From Bacteroidales bacterium UBA1745 (GTDB lineage Bacteria > Bacteroidota > Bacteroidia > Bacteroidales > UBA932), in the NCBI GenBank assembly GCA_002314885.1, contig DCHT01000026.1, positions 23,291-87,290 of the forward strand: DNA of 64,000 nt. The letters are read 5' to 3'. Shown one piece after another: positions 24,369 to 32,586 of the stretch (positions are counted from its first letter, which is position 1; every line of letters begins with the position of its first letter). The notes under the pieces are model-generated. The model worked only from the letters and a program-made list of their open reading frames with translations, did no database searches and was not told the origin of the DNA. A program made the translations under genes and the position numbers.

Positions 24369-25510
24369 CGTGCGAAATATTTGGTCTCGAGCCAGTACTT
24401 GAACAGGGTGTCAAGCAGAACAGGTTCGTCTTTGTCCGTAAATGTGATGATTTCCTTCTTCATCAGGGCCTCCTTGACGCGGCTGACGTTGGCGGAGGAG
24501 TTGAGCTTGTACTTGCGTATCACGTCGCTGGCAGTGAACTTGGTCACTCCGTCGAGGACGGCCTTGAGGAGGCTGACCTGGTGGCCTGTGAGATTGCACA
24601 TAGTGTTCACGAAGCGCACCTCGTGGACTGAAAGCATACAGTTGAGGGCGTCCATAAAGATACCGTCGTTGAAGTATCCCTTGGTCATCGAGTCGCAGAT
24701 TGCCATAAAGTGGTTGATATACCACATATTGTTGTCGAAGCGGTTGATGATGCCCATCACCTGGTCCTTCTCAATGACCTTTCCGGAGATGTTCACGCCC
24801 TTCTTTATGTGCTCCGCGATGTCCATATCCTCAATCCTCTCGAGCGGAACGTGTTCCACCACGCCCCTGAACATAGGGCTGCGGCCGAAGATGGCCTTCA
24901 TCGCATTGTAGCGGGAACCGGTGAGTATGAAGGTGCATTTGTTGATGCTCAGGGACCTCTCGGACATCACTTTCTTGAAGGAACGGAGAATGGCGTTGCC
25001 TTCCTCGAGTTCGGCAAGGGCCTGGAACTCCTCGATTACCATATATATATTCTCCTCGCGCTTCTCTGCCAGGCGGCCCGGCAGGCTGAGCATCTCCACG
25101 CAGTCGTGCTCATCGAGGTCCCAGTTGGCGGAAACCACTTCGTTCGCATCGGAAAATCTCTGGCGGTCAAACACGAAATGTGTGCCCGGCAGGAAGGTCT
25201 TGACGACCTCGGAATACTCGTTCGGAGTGGAGCAGTGGGCCCTGATCACGCTGTTGCCGAAGCGGATGAGGAAGTCCTGCATATCCGCCATCGGAAGGGC
25301 GTTCATCGTGCACACGGAGAACTTGCAGGAACTCATCTTCATACTGAAGAGAGTCTGCTGGATAACCGAATCCTTGCCGCATTTCGGCGGTTCATAGACG
25401 GTGACGTGCTCCGATGAGAGCAGCAGGTTGGTGATGGCGCGGCATTCGCGTTTTCTCCCGACGAAATACTTTCCTGTGACGGGTTTGTCGTATATGAAGT
25501 AGTTATCCAT
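24365..25510 (-). CDS. AAA ATPase with C-terminal winged helix
   Basis: 381 aa, of the archaeal-type/STAND-like ATPase group common in Bacteroidota. It begins with VGRKRECRAI, then a degenerate Walker A YEPPKCGKDSV (about 40-50), a Walker B NIYMVIEEFQAL (about 165) and a sensor LTGSRY. The C-terminal 90 aa (LTGHQVSLLKAVLDG to YWLETKYF) look like a winged helix-turn-helix. Physiological role unknown. Its last base group overlaps the sirtuin start. It carries its own promoter (25516-25523) and is divergent from rplU. Confidence 0.75.
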   Translation of the reverse strand: MDNYFIYDKPVTGKYFVGRKRECRAITNLLLSSEHVTVYEPPKCGKDSVIQQTLFSMKMSSCKFSVCTMNALPMADMQDFLIRFGNSVIRAHCSTPNEYSEVVKTFLPGTHFVFDRQRFSDANEVVSANWDLDEHDCVEMLSLPGRLAEKREENIYMVIEEFQALAELEEGNAILRSFKKVMSERSLSINKCTFILTGSRYNAMKAIFGRSPMFRGVVEHVPLERIEDMDIAEHIKKGVNISGKVIEKDQVMGIINRFDNNMWYINHFMAICDSMTKGYFNDGIFMDALNCMLSVHEVRFVNTMCNLTGHQVSLLKAVLDGVTKFTASDVIRKYKLNSSANVSRVKEALMKKEIITFTDKDEPVLLDTLFKYWLETKYFAR

Positions 25511-25515
25511 AGAGA

Positions 25516-25523
25516 CAAAAATA
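25516..25523 (-). promoter_or_regulatory. -7 promoter element for the ATPase-sirtuin pair
   Basis: Minus-strand TATTTTTG ending 5 nt before the ATG at 25510, again a near-leaderless arrangement. Confidence 0.55.
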
Positions 25524-25542
25524 CAAACATTTTTGTTAATGT

Positions 25543-25573
25543 ATTGTGGTTCTCAAAAAAATACTTACATTTG
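25543..25573 (+). promoter_or_regulatory. Promoter of rplU-rpmA (-33 and -7)
   Basis: ATTG (25543-25546), 19 nt, TACATTTG (25566-25573). It leaves a leader of about 85 nt before rplU. Confidence 0.6.
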
Positions 25574-25610
25574 CCGTCCAATTTGAATAAGACTGTGGAG
25601 CTCTTGAAGT

Positions 25611-25629
25611 TCCGGAAGCAGTTTCCGGA
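25611..25629 (+). promoter_or_regulatory. Hairpin in the rplU leader
   Basis: TCCGGAA and TTCCGGA form a 7-bp stem with loop GCAGT inside the rplU 5' leader. It is not followed by a T-run, so it is not a terminator. It could be part of an autoregulatory ribosomal-protein leader, but no known leader family is recognised. Confidence 0.4.
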
Positions 25630-25665
25630 CGCTTGCAGCCAAAACTTTTTAAGTTTTTTTAACGT

Positions 25666-25977
25666 ATGTACGCAATTGTGGACATCGCAGGCCAGCAGTT
25701 CAAAGTAGAGGCTGGCAATGAAATCTTCGTCAACCGCCTCGCGGCTGAAAAAGGTGCTGCTGTTGAATTCGACAAGGTACTCCTCGTTGACGCTGAGGGC
25801 GCCGTTAAGGTAGGTGCTCCTTACGTAGAGGGTGCTGTAGTTAAGGCAACAGTTCTCGACGACACTTGCAAGGCAGACAAGGTTCTCGTCTTCAAGAAGA
25901 AACGTCGTAAAGGCTATCAGAAACTGAACGGTCACCGTCAGTATCTTACCAAACTCCAGATCGTAGAGATCGCTTAA
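25666..25977 (+). CDS. rplU: 50S ribosomal protein bL21
   Basis: 103 aa, usual length. Begins [20 protein letters not shown], with the C-terminal [16 protein letters not shown] signature. Contacts 23S rRNA in the large subunit. Followed 27 nt later by rpmA, the standard rplU-rpmA pair. Confidence 0.97.
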   Translation: MYAIVDIAGQQFKVEAGNEIFVNRLAAEKGAAVEFDKVLLVDAEGAVKVGAPYVEGAVVKATVLDDTCKADKVLVFKKKRRKGYQKLNGHRQYLTKLQIVEIA

Positions 25978-26004
25978 TTATTCACATTTAAAGTTTTAAA
26001 GATT

Positions 26005-26265
26005 ATGGCACATAAAAAAGGCGTCGGTAGTTCTAAGAACGGTCGTGAATCAGAGAGCAAAAGGCTCGGTCTCAAGAAGTTTGGCAGCGAGAGAGTAAAG
26101 GCTGGTAACATCCTGGTTCGCCAGAGAGGTACCGTACACAACCCTGGCAAGAATGTCGGTATGGGTCGTGACCACACTCTTTATGCTCTTGTTGACGGTA
26201 CTGTAGTGTACTGCAAGAAGGCAGACAACAAGTCATTCGTGTCGGTTGTTCCTTTCGAGAACTAA
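26005..26265 (+). CDS. rpmA: 50S ribosomal protein bL27
   Basis: 86 aa. [20 protein letters not shown] is the L27 N-terminus that reaches the peptidyl transferase centre. It has no N-terminal propeptide of the kind cleaved in Firmicutes. The stop codon is immediately followed by the first arm of the alternative hairpin system before serS. Confidence 0.97.
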   Translation: MAHKKGVGSSKNGRESESKRLGLKKFGSERVKAGNILVRQRGTVHNPGKNVGMGRDHTLYALVDGTVVYCKKADNKSFVSVVPFEN

Positions 26266-26330
26266 CCTGCGGAAGACAGATGAAGAATTAATGAGAGATT
26301 TTTTCCGCAGGGAAAGAATCTCTCATTTTT
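26266..26330 (+). promoter_or_regulatory. Candidate attenuator between rpmA and serS
   Basis: Two mutually exclusive structures are visible. The terminator form is a 16-bp stem (26291-26306 with 26311-26326, one G-U pair, loop GCAG) followed by TTTT. The competing form pairs CCTGCGGAA (26266-26274, right after the rpmA stop) with TTCCGCAGG (26303-26311), 9 perfect base pairs, which takes away the upper part of the terminator stem. No TAnnTTTG promoter is seen before serS, so serS probably depends on read-through. Confidence 0.6.
26291..26330 (+). terminator. Rho-independent terminator hairpin downstream of rpmA
   Basis: ATGAGAGATT...AATCTCTCAT outer stem extended inward by TTTTCC/GGAAAG, tetraloop GCAG, then TTTTAAA. 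Confidence 0.75.
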
Positions 26331-26361
26331 AAATCGACAGATTATTTAAAGGTATATAGCA

Positions 26362-27633
26362 ATGCTTACACTCAAGTTGCTCCGTGAGAATCCGGAGTTC
26401 GTGATCGAGAAGTTGGCCAAGAAGCACTTCGACGCACGTGAAATCGTAACCAGAATCAATGAACTCGACGCAAACCGTCGTACCCTCCAGGTAGAAATCG
26501 ATAACTGCAACGCAGAGCAGAAGAAGGCTGCTGCCCAGATCGGAAGCTTTATGAAGGCCGGTCAGAAGGCAGAGGCTGAGGCTGCAAAGGCAGAGGTTGC
26601 CCAGATGAAGGCAAAGGCTGCTGAGCTCCAGGCAAAGTCTGATGCAAACCAGGCTGAGCTTGATTCCATCATCGTCCTCCTCCCTAACATCCCTTGCGAC
26701 CTCGTTCCGGAAGGACGCTGCGCAGAGGACAACGTGGTAGTGAAGAGGGGCAATGACATCCCTGAGCTCGGCCCTGACGCACTTCCTCACTGGGAACTCG
26801 CCAAGAAGCTCGACATCATCGACTTCGACCTCGGCGTGAAGATCACCGGAGCCGGCTTCCCTGTCTACAAGGGCAAGGGCGCAAAGCTTCAGCGTGCTCT
26901 CATCAACTTCTTCCTCGACTGCAACACTGAGGCAGGTTACCTCGAGGTTGAGCCACCTGTGATGGTAAACGCAGACTCAGGTTTCGGTACCGGCCAGCTT
27001 CCTGACAAGGAGGGCCAGATGTACCACGCAAACCTCGACGACTTCTATATGGTTCCTACCGCTGAGGTCCCTGTAACCAACATCTTCCGCGACGTGATCC
27101 TCAAGGAGGGCGACTTCCCTCAGAAGATGACAGCCTACACTCCTTGCTTCCGTCGTGAGGCAGGTTCATACGGCAAGGACGTCCGTGGTCTCAACCGTCT
27201 GCATCAGTTCGACAAGGTCGAGATCGTACGCGTGGAGAAGCCGGAGGACTCATACGCAGCCCTCGATGAGATGGTCGCTCACGTGGAGAGCATCGTCAAC
27301 AAGCTCGGTCTCCCATATCGTATTCTCCGCCTCTGCGGTGGTGATATGAGCTTCACTTCAGCCATCACCTACGACTTCGAGCTCTATTCTGCAGCTCAGG
27401 GCCGCTGGCTTGAGATTTCTTCCGTTTCCAACTTCGAGTCCTATCAGGCAAACCGCCTGAAGCTCCGCTACAAGGATTCCGAGGGCAAGACCCAGCTCTG
27501 CCACACTCTCAACGGCAGCTCCCTCGCTCTCCCTCGCGTCGTGGCAACTCTCCTCGAGAACTGCCAGAAGGACGGCAAGATCATCATACCTGAGGCACTT
27601 CGTCCATACACAGGTTTTGATGTAATTGACTAA
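26362..27633 (+). CDS. serS: Seryl-tRNA synthetase
   Basis: 423 aa, full length class II synthetase. N-terminal coiled-coil tRNA-binding arm (about 30-105, rich in Lys/Ala/Glu), then the catalytic domain with PTAEVPVTN, motif 2 FRREAGSYGKDVRGLNRLHQF and motif 3 region NGSSLALPRVVATLLENCQ. Charges tRNA-Ser (and tRNA-Sec where present). It lies 96 nt behind rpmA and a terminator-like hairpin. Its last codons overlap the TTG start of ruvC by 8 nt. Confidence 0.96.
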   Translation: MLTLKLLRENPEFVIEKLAKKHFDAREIVTRINELDANRRTLQVEIDNCNAEQKKAAAQIGSFMKAGQKAEAEAAKAEVAQMKAKAAELQAKSDANQAELDSIIVLLPNIPCDLVPEGRCAEDNVVVKRGNDIPELGPDALPHWELAKKLDIIDFDLGVKITGAGFPVYKGKGAKLQRALINFFLDCNTEAGYLEVEPPVMVNADSGFGTGQLPDKEGQMYHANLDDFYMVPTAEVPVTNIFRDVILKEGDFPQKMTAYTPCFRREAGSYGKDVRGLNRLHQFDKVEIVRVEKPEDSYAALDEMVAHVESIVNKLGLPYRILRLCGGDMSFTSAITYDFELYSAAQGRWLEISSVSNFESYQANRLKLRYKDSEGKTQLCHTLNGSSLALPRVVATLLENCQKDGKIIIPEALRPYTGFDVID

Positions 27634-28183
27634 GGAACGCATCATACTCGGAATTGACCCCGGAACCAATATTCTTGGCTTCGGGGTTATCCGCGTAGAT
27701 GAGAAGGGGCCTCATTACGTCACTATGGGCGTCTTTGACCTGCGCAAGATCAAGGATCCATACGAGAAACTGGCAAATATCAATGCCGGTGTTGAGGAAC
27801 TCGTGGCGGTGCATACGCCTACTGACCTCGCAGTCGAGTCCCCGTTTATGGGCAAGAACGCCCAGGTCGTCCTGAAGCTCGGACGTGCTCAGGGTGCGGC
27901 CATAATCGCCGCCATAAAGGCCGGCATCACCGTCCACGAATATCCCCCAAGCCGTGCGAAGATCGCAATCTGCGGCAACGGACTCGCGTCCAAGCAGCAG
28001 GTGGCAATGATGGTGGAAAAGACGCTGAAGGTCACTCTCGATCCAAAGTATCTCGATGCCACGGACGCCTTGGCGATAGCACTATGTCACTACTATCAGA
28101 CATCCAGTCCTCTGGCCTCTTCGACCAAGGGGGGAGACTGGAAGAAATTCCTTTCGGACAACCCCGACAGGATCAAAAAATAG
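27626..28183 (+). CDS. ruvC: Holliday junction resolvase RuvC
   Basis: 185 aa. RNase H-fold endonuclease that cuts Holliday junctions. GIDPGTNILGFGV carries the first catalytic Asp (about D11), VESPFMGKN the Glu, and YLDATDALAIALCHYY the last two acidic residues. No ATG is available before the conserved N-terminus, so the start must be the TTG at 27626, overlapping the end of serS (ATTGACTAA). The tail after DKKF-type residues is basic. Confidence 0.92.
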   Translation: MTKERIILGIDPGTNILGFGVIRVDEKGPHYVTMGVFDLRKIKDPYEKLANINAGVEELVAVHTPTDLAVESPFMGKNAQVVLKLGRAQGAAIIAAIKAGITVHEYPPSRAKIAICGNGLASKQQVAMMVEKTLKVTLDPKYLDATDALAIALCHYYQTSSPLASSTKGGDWKKFLSDNPDRIKK

Positions 28184-28242
28184 AGCATCCCAATAAACTC
28201 TTTGCGCGTACGCGTGTCAAAGAACTATTGAAACGATATAAT

Positions 28243-31200
28243 ATGAAGAAGCTTTTCCTCGCGACCTTAACATTTTTTTTCGCAATGGTCGGCTTTGCCC
28301 AGACCCACTCGATCAAACTTGTCCTGACGGATATGTCCACTGGTGAGGGTATTCCTTTCGCCACCGTGTCAATCACCCCCGAGGGATCCAGCAAGGCCAG
28401 CAAGTATGTCCTGACCGACGATCAGGGCAATGCCAAGATAGACAAGGTCGCCAAGGGTTCTTACACCCTCAAGGGCGAACTTCTCGGCTATAAGGCTGCT
28501 TCTCAGGCTGTTACCGTTGAGGATAAGGACCTCGACCTCGGCCAGGTGAAGCTCGAGCCTGATTCCCAGATGCTTGACGCTGCCAGCGTTTCCGCTGTCG
28601 GCAACCCTATCACCATCAAGAAGGACACCATCGAGTACAATGCGACTTCCTTCAAGACCACTGACAACGATATGCTCGAGAACCTCCTCAAGAAGCTCCC
28701 TGGAGTAGAGGTCGGTTCCGACGGCTCAGTGACCGCGAACGGCAAGACCATCAGCAAGATCACCATCGACGGCAAGACCTTCTTCCTCGACGATCCTTCC
28801 CTCGCGACCAAGAACATCCCTGCGAAGATCGTGGAGAAGGTGAAGGTGGTGGAGAAGAAGTCCGACCAGGCTATGTTCACCGGCATTGACGACGGAGAGG
28901 AGGAGACCATCATCGACCTCAGCCTCAAGAAAGGTATGGCCAAGGGCTGGTTCGGCAACATCCTCGCAGGCGGCGGCCACGACATCCAGACTGTCGGCTT
29001 CGGCCAGGATGCCCGCTGGCAGGGTGCCGCAATGGTCGGCAACTTTACTGACAAGGGTCAGGTGAGCGTCATCCTCAATGCCAACAACACCAACAACCGT
29101 GGCTTCAACGATATGGCCGGCTCAATGATGTCAGCTATGCGCGGAGGTCAGGGCGGTATGGGCCGTGGCGGCGGAATGTGGGGTCAGAACAACGGCATCC
29201 TCACTTCCTGGATGGCCGGTGTCAACGGCGCCTGGAGCCTTCTTGACAACGATATGGAACTTGGCGCGAACTATCTATACAACGGTACCAACACCGATGT
29301 GGAGGAACGTTCCACCAAGACTACTTTCGGCAACAGCGGTCTCAACCGCATCAACAACAGCGACGGTTTCAGCAATACCCTGACTCAGGGCCATCGCGTG
29401 GGCGTCCGTCTCGAACACAAGTTCTCCGACAAGACTTCCATCATCTTCGAGCCTCAGTTCAACTACGGTATGGGCCGTTTCAACGAGTATTCCAACACTT
29501 CCACCCTCACCGAGAAGGAAGAGGTGCGCGACTCCACGAACAAGGGCTTCACCAACTCCTACGGACGCAACCAGAACTGGACGGCCAGCGGCTGGCTCCT
29601 CTTCCGTCAGAAGATAGGTGACAAGGCCGGCAGAACCTTCTCCGCCAATGTCAGGTACAGCTTCAGCGGCAACAAGGTGTATGATGCCTACAACCAGTCC
29701 CTCACTCAGATTATGAATGGCGGTTCCTGGGAGGACACCTACACCAACCAGCGTTACGAGAGCAAGAGCAGCGGCGCCAGCATCAACTCCAGGATCGTCT
29801 ACACTGAGCCTCTCGCCAAGAATCTCTTCCTCGAGGTTTACTACGGCTATAACTGGAGCAGGAACGTCCAGCACAAGGACACCTACGACAGCTTCGGAGC
29901 ACAGAGCTATTATTACGATGTCCACGAATACTCTGACGGAACGGAAGCCACATTCCGCAGACTGGTGTACAATCCTAACGGGGAAACCCTCAACGAGACC
30001 TACTCCAACGACATCGTCAACAGCAGCCAGACCCATCGTGCCGGAGCCACCCTCCAGTACCAGACCAAGAAGCTGCGTGCCCAGATCGGCGGTTCCTTCC
30101 AGCCTACGATCACGGACAATATGACCAACGGCGAGACCTATCACAGCGTGAAGTACAACTGGTCTCCGCAGGCTATGATCAACTACGAGATCAACGACAA
30201 CACTGAGTTCCGTATCTTCTACCGCGGCCGCAGCAGTCAGCCTTCCACAAGCCAGTTGATGCCTGTCCCGGACAACTCCAACCCTCTGAGCGTCTCCTTC
30301 GGTAACCCTTACCTTACCCCTTACTTCAACCATAATTTCAGGGGTACCTTCGGTCACACCAACAAGAAGACCTTCTTCTCCATCCGCGTGTTTGCTGACG
30401 GAAGCCTCGTTCAGGACGGCATCTCAAATGCGAAGTGGTATGATGCCAACGGCGTACAGTATGCCCTGCCTCTGAATGGTTCCGTTACGGGTAGCGGCAA
30501 CCTCGGATGCTTCCTCAACTCTCCGATTGCGAAGTCCAACTTCTCCGTTTCCAATATGTGCAATGTCTCATACGCTTCTTCCGCAACTTACGTGGGCAAG
30601 GATGAGAAGAGTGACTTCCTCACTACCAGGTATTACGATGCTGCAAATGCGGAGTTCAACTATGAGCAGTTCCACAAGGATTTCTTCGAGGACAAGACTT
30701 ACAGCCTGGAGGACTACTTCATCAACAACCGCACCCGCACCCTCAGTGTGATGGAGCGCCTGAAGTTCACCTATCGCAACGATTTCGTCGAGGCCAGCCT
30801 CAGTGCACGTACCCGCTTCAGCAAGCCTTGGTACACTATGGAGAATGCCTCTTCGAATATGACCTTCGCGAACTCAGTACAGGCAGAAATGCTTTGGACA
30901 ATCGACAAGGCCGGTATGGGCATCAATATGGACGGCAGCTACAACTGGTACAACGGATATACCTCAGAGCAGCCTTCAGAGTGCATCATCAATGCGGAGA
31001 TCACGAAGTTGCTCTTCAAGAACAAATTCACCCTCGCGCTCAAGTGTTATGATATTCTCAATCAGTCCAAGACCCTGACTGTCAGGGATACTGATGCATA
31101 CCACAGCGAGGTCCGCAACAACACTCTCGGCCGCTATGTGATCCTGTCCCTTACCTACCGCTTCGGCAACTTCGGAAGGGCCGGCCAGCAGATGCGTGAC

Positions 31201-31272
31201 AGAGGAATGGGCGGTCCTCGTGGTGGTGGCCCTATGGGCGGTGGCCCTCGCGGCGGCGGTGGAAGATGGTAA
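28243..31272 (+). CDS. Outer membrane beta-barrel protein with CarboxypepD_reg domain
   Basis: 1009 aa. Signal peptide KKLFLATLTFFFAMVGFAQ, a CarboxypepD_reg-like beta-sandwich (about 22-110), a plug-like region (about 130-230), then a barrel of the OMP_b-brl_3 type to the C-terminus. No SusD partner follows, and no TonB-box is obvious, so it is not a classical SusC. Gly/Met/Arg-rich low-complexity segments occur internally (MRGGQGGMGRGGGMWGQ) and at the end (GGPRGGGPMGGGPRGGGGRW). The start at 28243 begins the signal peptide, although the frame is open back into ruvC. Ligand unknown. Confidence 0.8.
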   Translation: MKKLFLATLTFFFAMVGFAQTHSIKLVLTDMSTGEGIPFATVSITPEGSSKASKYVLTDDQGNAKIDKVAKGSYTLKGELLGYKAASQAVTVEDKDLDLGQVKLEPDSQMLDAASVSAVGNPITIKKDTIEYNATSFKTTDNDMLENLLKKLPGVEVGSDGSVTANGKTISKITIDGKTFFLDDPSLATKNIPAKIVEKVKVVEKKSDQAMFTGIDDGEEETIIDLSLKKGMAKGWFGNILAGGGHDIQTVGFGQDARWQGAAMVGNFTDKGQVSVILNANNTNNRGFNDMAGSMMSAMRGGQGGMGRGGGMWGQNNGILTSWMAGVNGAWSLLDNDMELGANYLYNGTNTDVEERSTKTTFGNSGLNRINNSDGFSNTLTQGHRVGVRLEHKFSDKTSIIFEPQFNYGMGRFNEYSNTSTLTEKEEVRDSTNKGFTNSYGRNQNWTASGWLLFRQKIGDKAGRTFSANVRYSFSGNKVYDAYNQSLTQIMNGGSWEDTYTNQRYESKSSGASINSRIVYTEPLAKNLFLEVYYGYNWSRNVQHKDTYDSFGAQSYYYDVHEYSDGTEATFRRLVYNPNGETLNETYSNDIVNSSQTHRAGATLQYQTKKLRAQIGGSFQPTITDNMTNGETYHSVKYNWSPQAMINYEINDNTEFRIFYRGRSSQPSTSQLMPVPDNSNPLSVSFGNPYLTPYFNHNFRGTFGHTNKKTFFSIRVFADGSLVQDGISNAKWYDANGVQYALPLNGSVTGSGNLGCFLNSPIAKSNFSVSNMCNVSYASSATYVGKDEKSDFLTTRYYDAANAEFNYEQFHKDFFEDKTYSLEDYFINNRTRTLSVMERLKFTYRNDFVEASLSARTRFSKPWYTMENASSNMTFANSVQAEMLWTIDKAGMGINMDGSYNWYNGYTSEQPSECIINAEITKLLFKNKFTLALKCYDILNQSKTLTVRDTDAYHSEVRNNTLGRYVILSLTYRFGNFGRAGQQMRDRGMGGPRGGGPMGGGPRGGGGRW

Positions 31273-31341
31273 AAAATGACTAAATCACCTTTTTCTATTA
31301 TTTTTTAGTACATTTTTCTTTTTTCACTGCAACGTTTCGCC

Positions 31342-31349
31342 TATATTTG
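31342..31349 (+). promoter_or_regulatory. -7 promoter element for the small lipoprotein pair
   Basis: TATATTTG followed by CATC, about 70 nt before the ATG at 31420, preceded by a T-rich tract. Nothing else is seen in the 147-nt gap 31273-31419. Confidence 0.55.
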
Positions 31350-31419
31350 CATCTTGTATTGCGGAACAATCAATATTGTATACTTATATATTTATAAACC
31401 TATTTTAAATTTCAGAAAA

Positions 31420-31656
31420 ATGAAGAAGATTATCGTAGCTCTCGCAGCAGCATCTCTCCTCCTCGCTTCTTGCAGCGGTGATATGTGCAAGTGTACCACC
31501 ACCAAGGGTGAGAACAAAGTCGTAACTAAGGTAGCGCGTCCAGAGGACGGCAAGTGCTCTGACCTTGAGACTAATGGTAAGGGTGAGATCGGTGGTATTT
31601 CCATCGACACTGGCGTAAAGGTAAATTGCGTTACTATCTCAGATTCTGCTGAGTAA
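31420..31656 (+). CDS. Small Cys-containing lipoprotein, unknown function
   Basis: 78 aa. Lipoprotein signal KKIIVALAAASLLLASC (C18). The 60-residue mature part has four more cysteines (DMCKC, GKCSD, VNCVT) in a Thr/Lys/Gly-rich context, suited to two disulphides. It is followed after 1 nt by the MauE-thioredoxin fusion gene, so it may be a redox partner or substrate of that protein (inference). No family recognised. Confidence 0.65.
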   Translation: MKKIIVALAAASLLLASCSGDMCKCTTTKGENKVVTKVARPEDGKCSDLETNGKGEIGGISIDTGVKVNCVTISDSAE

Positions 31657-31657
31657 T

Positions 31658-32584
31658 TTGAAGCTGGTCTCCAGAATTATCTTGGGCGCGGTTTTCTGCG
31701 CCTCTGCAATATCGAAGCTCTTCTCAGTGGAGAGCTTCGATTTGTATATTTTCTCTTTTCAGCTGTTCTCATTCGATTTGAGCTCCCTCTTTGCACGTCT
31801 GCTGATAATCTGCGAACTGCTTCTGGGACTCGGGCTTATGAGCGGCTTCTGGCGCAGGACCGTCAACTGGTGCTGCGTCGCAATGCTCGGCGTCTTTTCC
31901 GCCATCCTTGTCTGGCGCTGGGCTATAGGGGACACTGGTTCCTGCCATTGCTTCGGGGATGTGCTGGATATGAATCCCTGGCAGTCTCTGCTGAAAAATG
32001 CAGGTTTTTCTGTGCTTCTTGCCCTTGGCTGGAAGGCTCCGAAGAAGGATTGGCTCCCATCCCGGATGTGGCGCGGGATAATCACAGCCGCAGTTTCAAT
32101 CCTCGTGACTCTGACTGTATTCCTGGCCTGGACTCCAGGCATCTGGTGGCGTTGGATGGGACACCGTTCCACTGATCTCGTGGAAGAACAATGGCAGCCT
32201 TATTCCGAGGAATACGGTTACAATGAGGGCCGTCAGGTCGTGCTCTTCCTCAGTCCATTGTGCGAACATTGTCAGCACTGCATTTCCAAGGTCTCGACCA
32301 TTATTTCACGTCACGATCTGCCAAAGGATCGCATCCATTCCGTGTTTATGATCCTGGCGTCCAACCCTGAGGAGAACCCTCTGCTTCTTCCTTATTTCTA
32401 TGAGAAGGCGGGCATTGAGGATCCGGGTTTGGATACTCATCACATTTCCGTAGATGACTTCATTCCAATGACGGACGGCTCGATGCCTCTCGTCTGTCTC
32501 TTCGAGGACGGCGTCCTTGTGACTGAGTACAGCTACAACACCCTCGACGAGAAGGCTTTCGTCGAGTTCCTGAAGGGGGAGTAG
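31658..32584 (+). CDS. MauE/DoxX-type membrane protein fused to thioredoxin-like domain
   Basis: 308 aa. Four membrane segments in the first 165 residues resemble MauE/DoxX proteins. A fifth segment at about 140-160 leads to a C-terminal periplasmic thioredoxin-like domain with FLSPLCEHCQHCISKV (CEHC active site, about 195). A Cys pair in the membrane part (DTGSCHCFGD, about 90) could pass electrons to it, a pattern known from membrane quinone-linked disulphide systems. Start is TTG at 31658, one base after the lipoprotein stop; no ATG is available before the first membrane segment. Exact role unknown. Confidence 0.72.
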   Translation: MKLVSRIILGAVFCASAISKLFSVESFDLYIFSFQLFSFDLSSLFARLLIICELLLGLGLMSGFWRRTVNWCCVAMLGVFSAILVWRWAIGDTGSCHCFGDVLDMNPWQSLLKNAGFSVLLALGWKAPKKDWLPSRMWRGIITAAVSILVTLTVFLAWTPGIWWRWMGHRSTDLVEEQWQPYSEEYGYNEGRQVVLFLSPLCEHCQHCISKVSTIISRHDLPKDRIHSVFMILASNPEENPLLLPYFYEKAGIEDPGLDTHHISVDDFIPMTDGSMPLVCLFEDGVLVTEYSYNTLDEKAFVEFLKGE

Positions 32585-32586
32585 GG

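Noticed and set aside
23658..25510. Sir2 plus ATPase as an antiphage defence system
   Set aside because: The sirtuin is a compact deacylase-type protein with class III residues and lacks the fused effector layout of known Sir2 defence proteins; no other defence gene is near.
26266..26361. T-box riboswitch before serS
   Set aside because: No T-box consensus (TGGNACC-type) or specifier loop; T-boxes are not typical of Bacteroidota. Only the alternative hairpins are supported.
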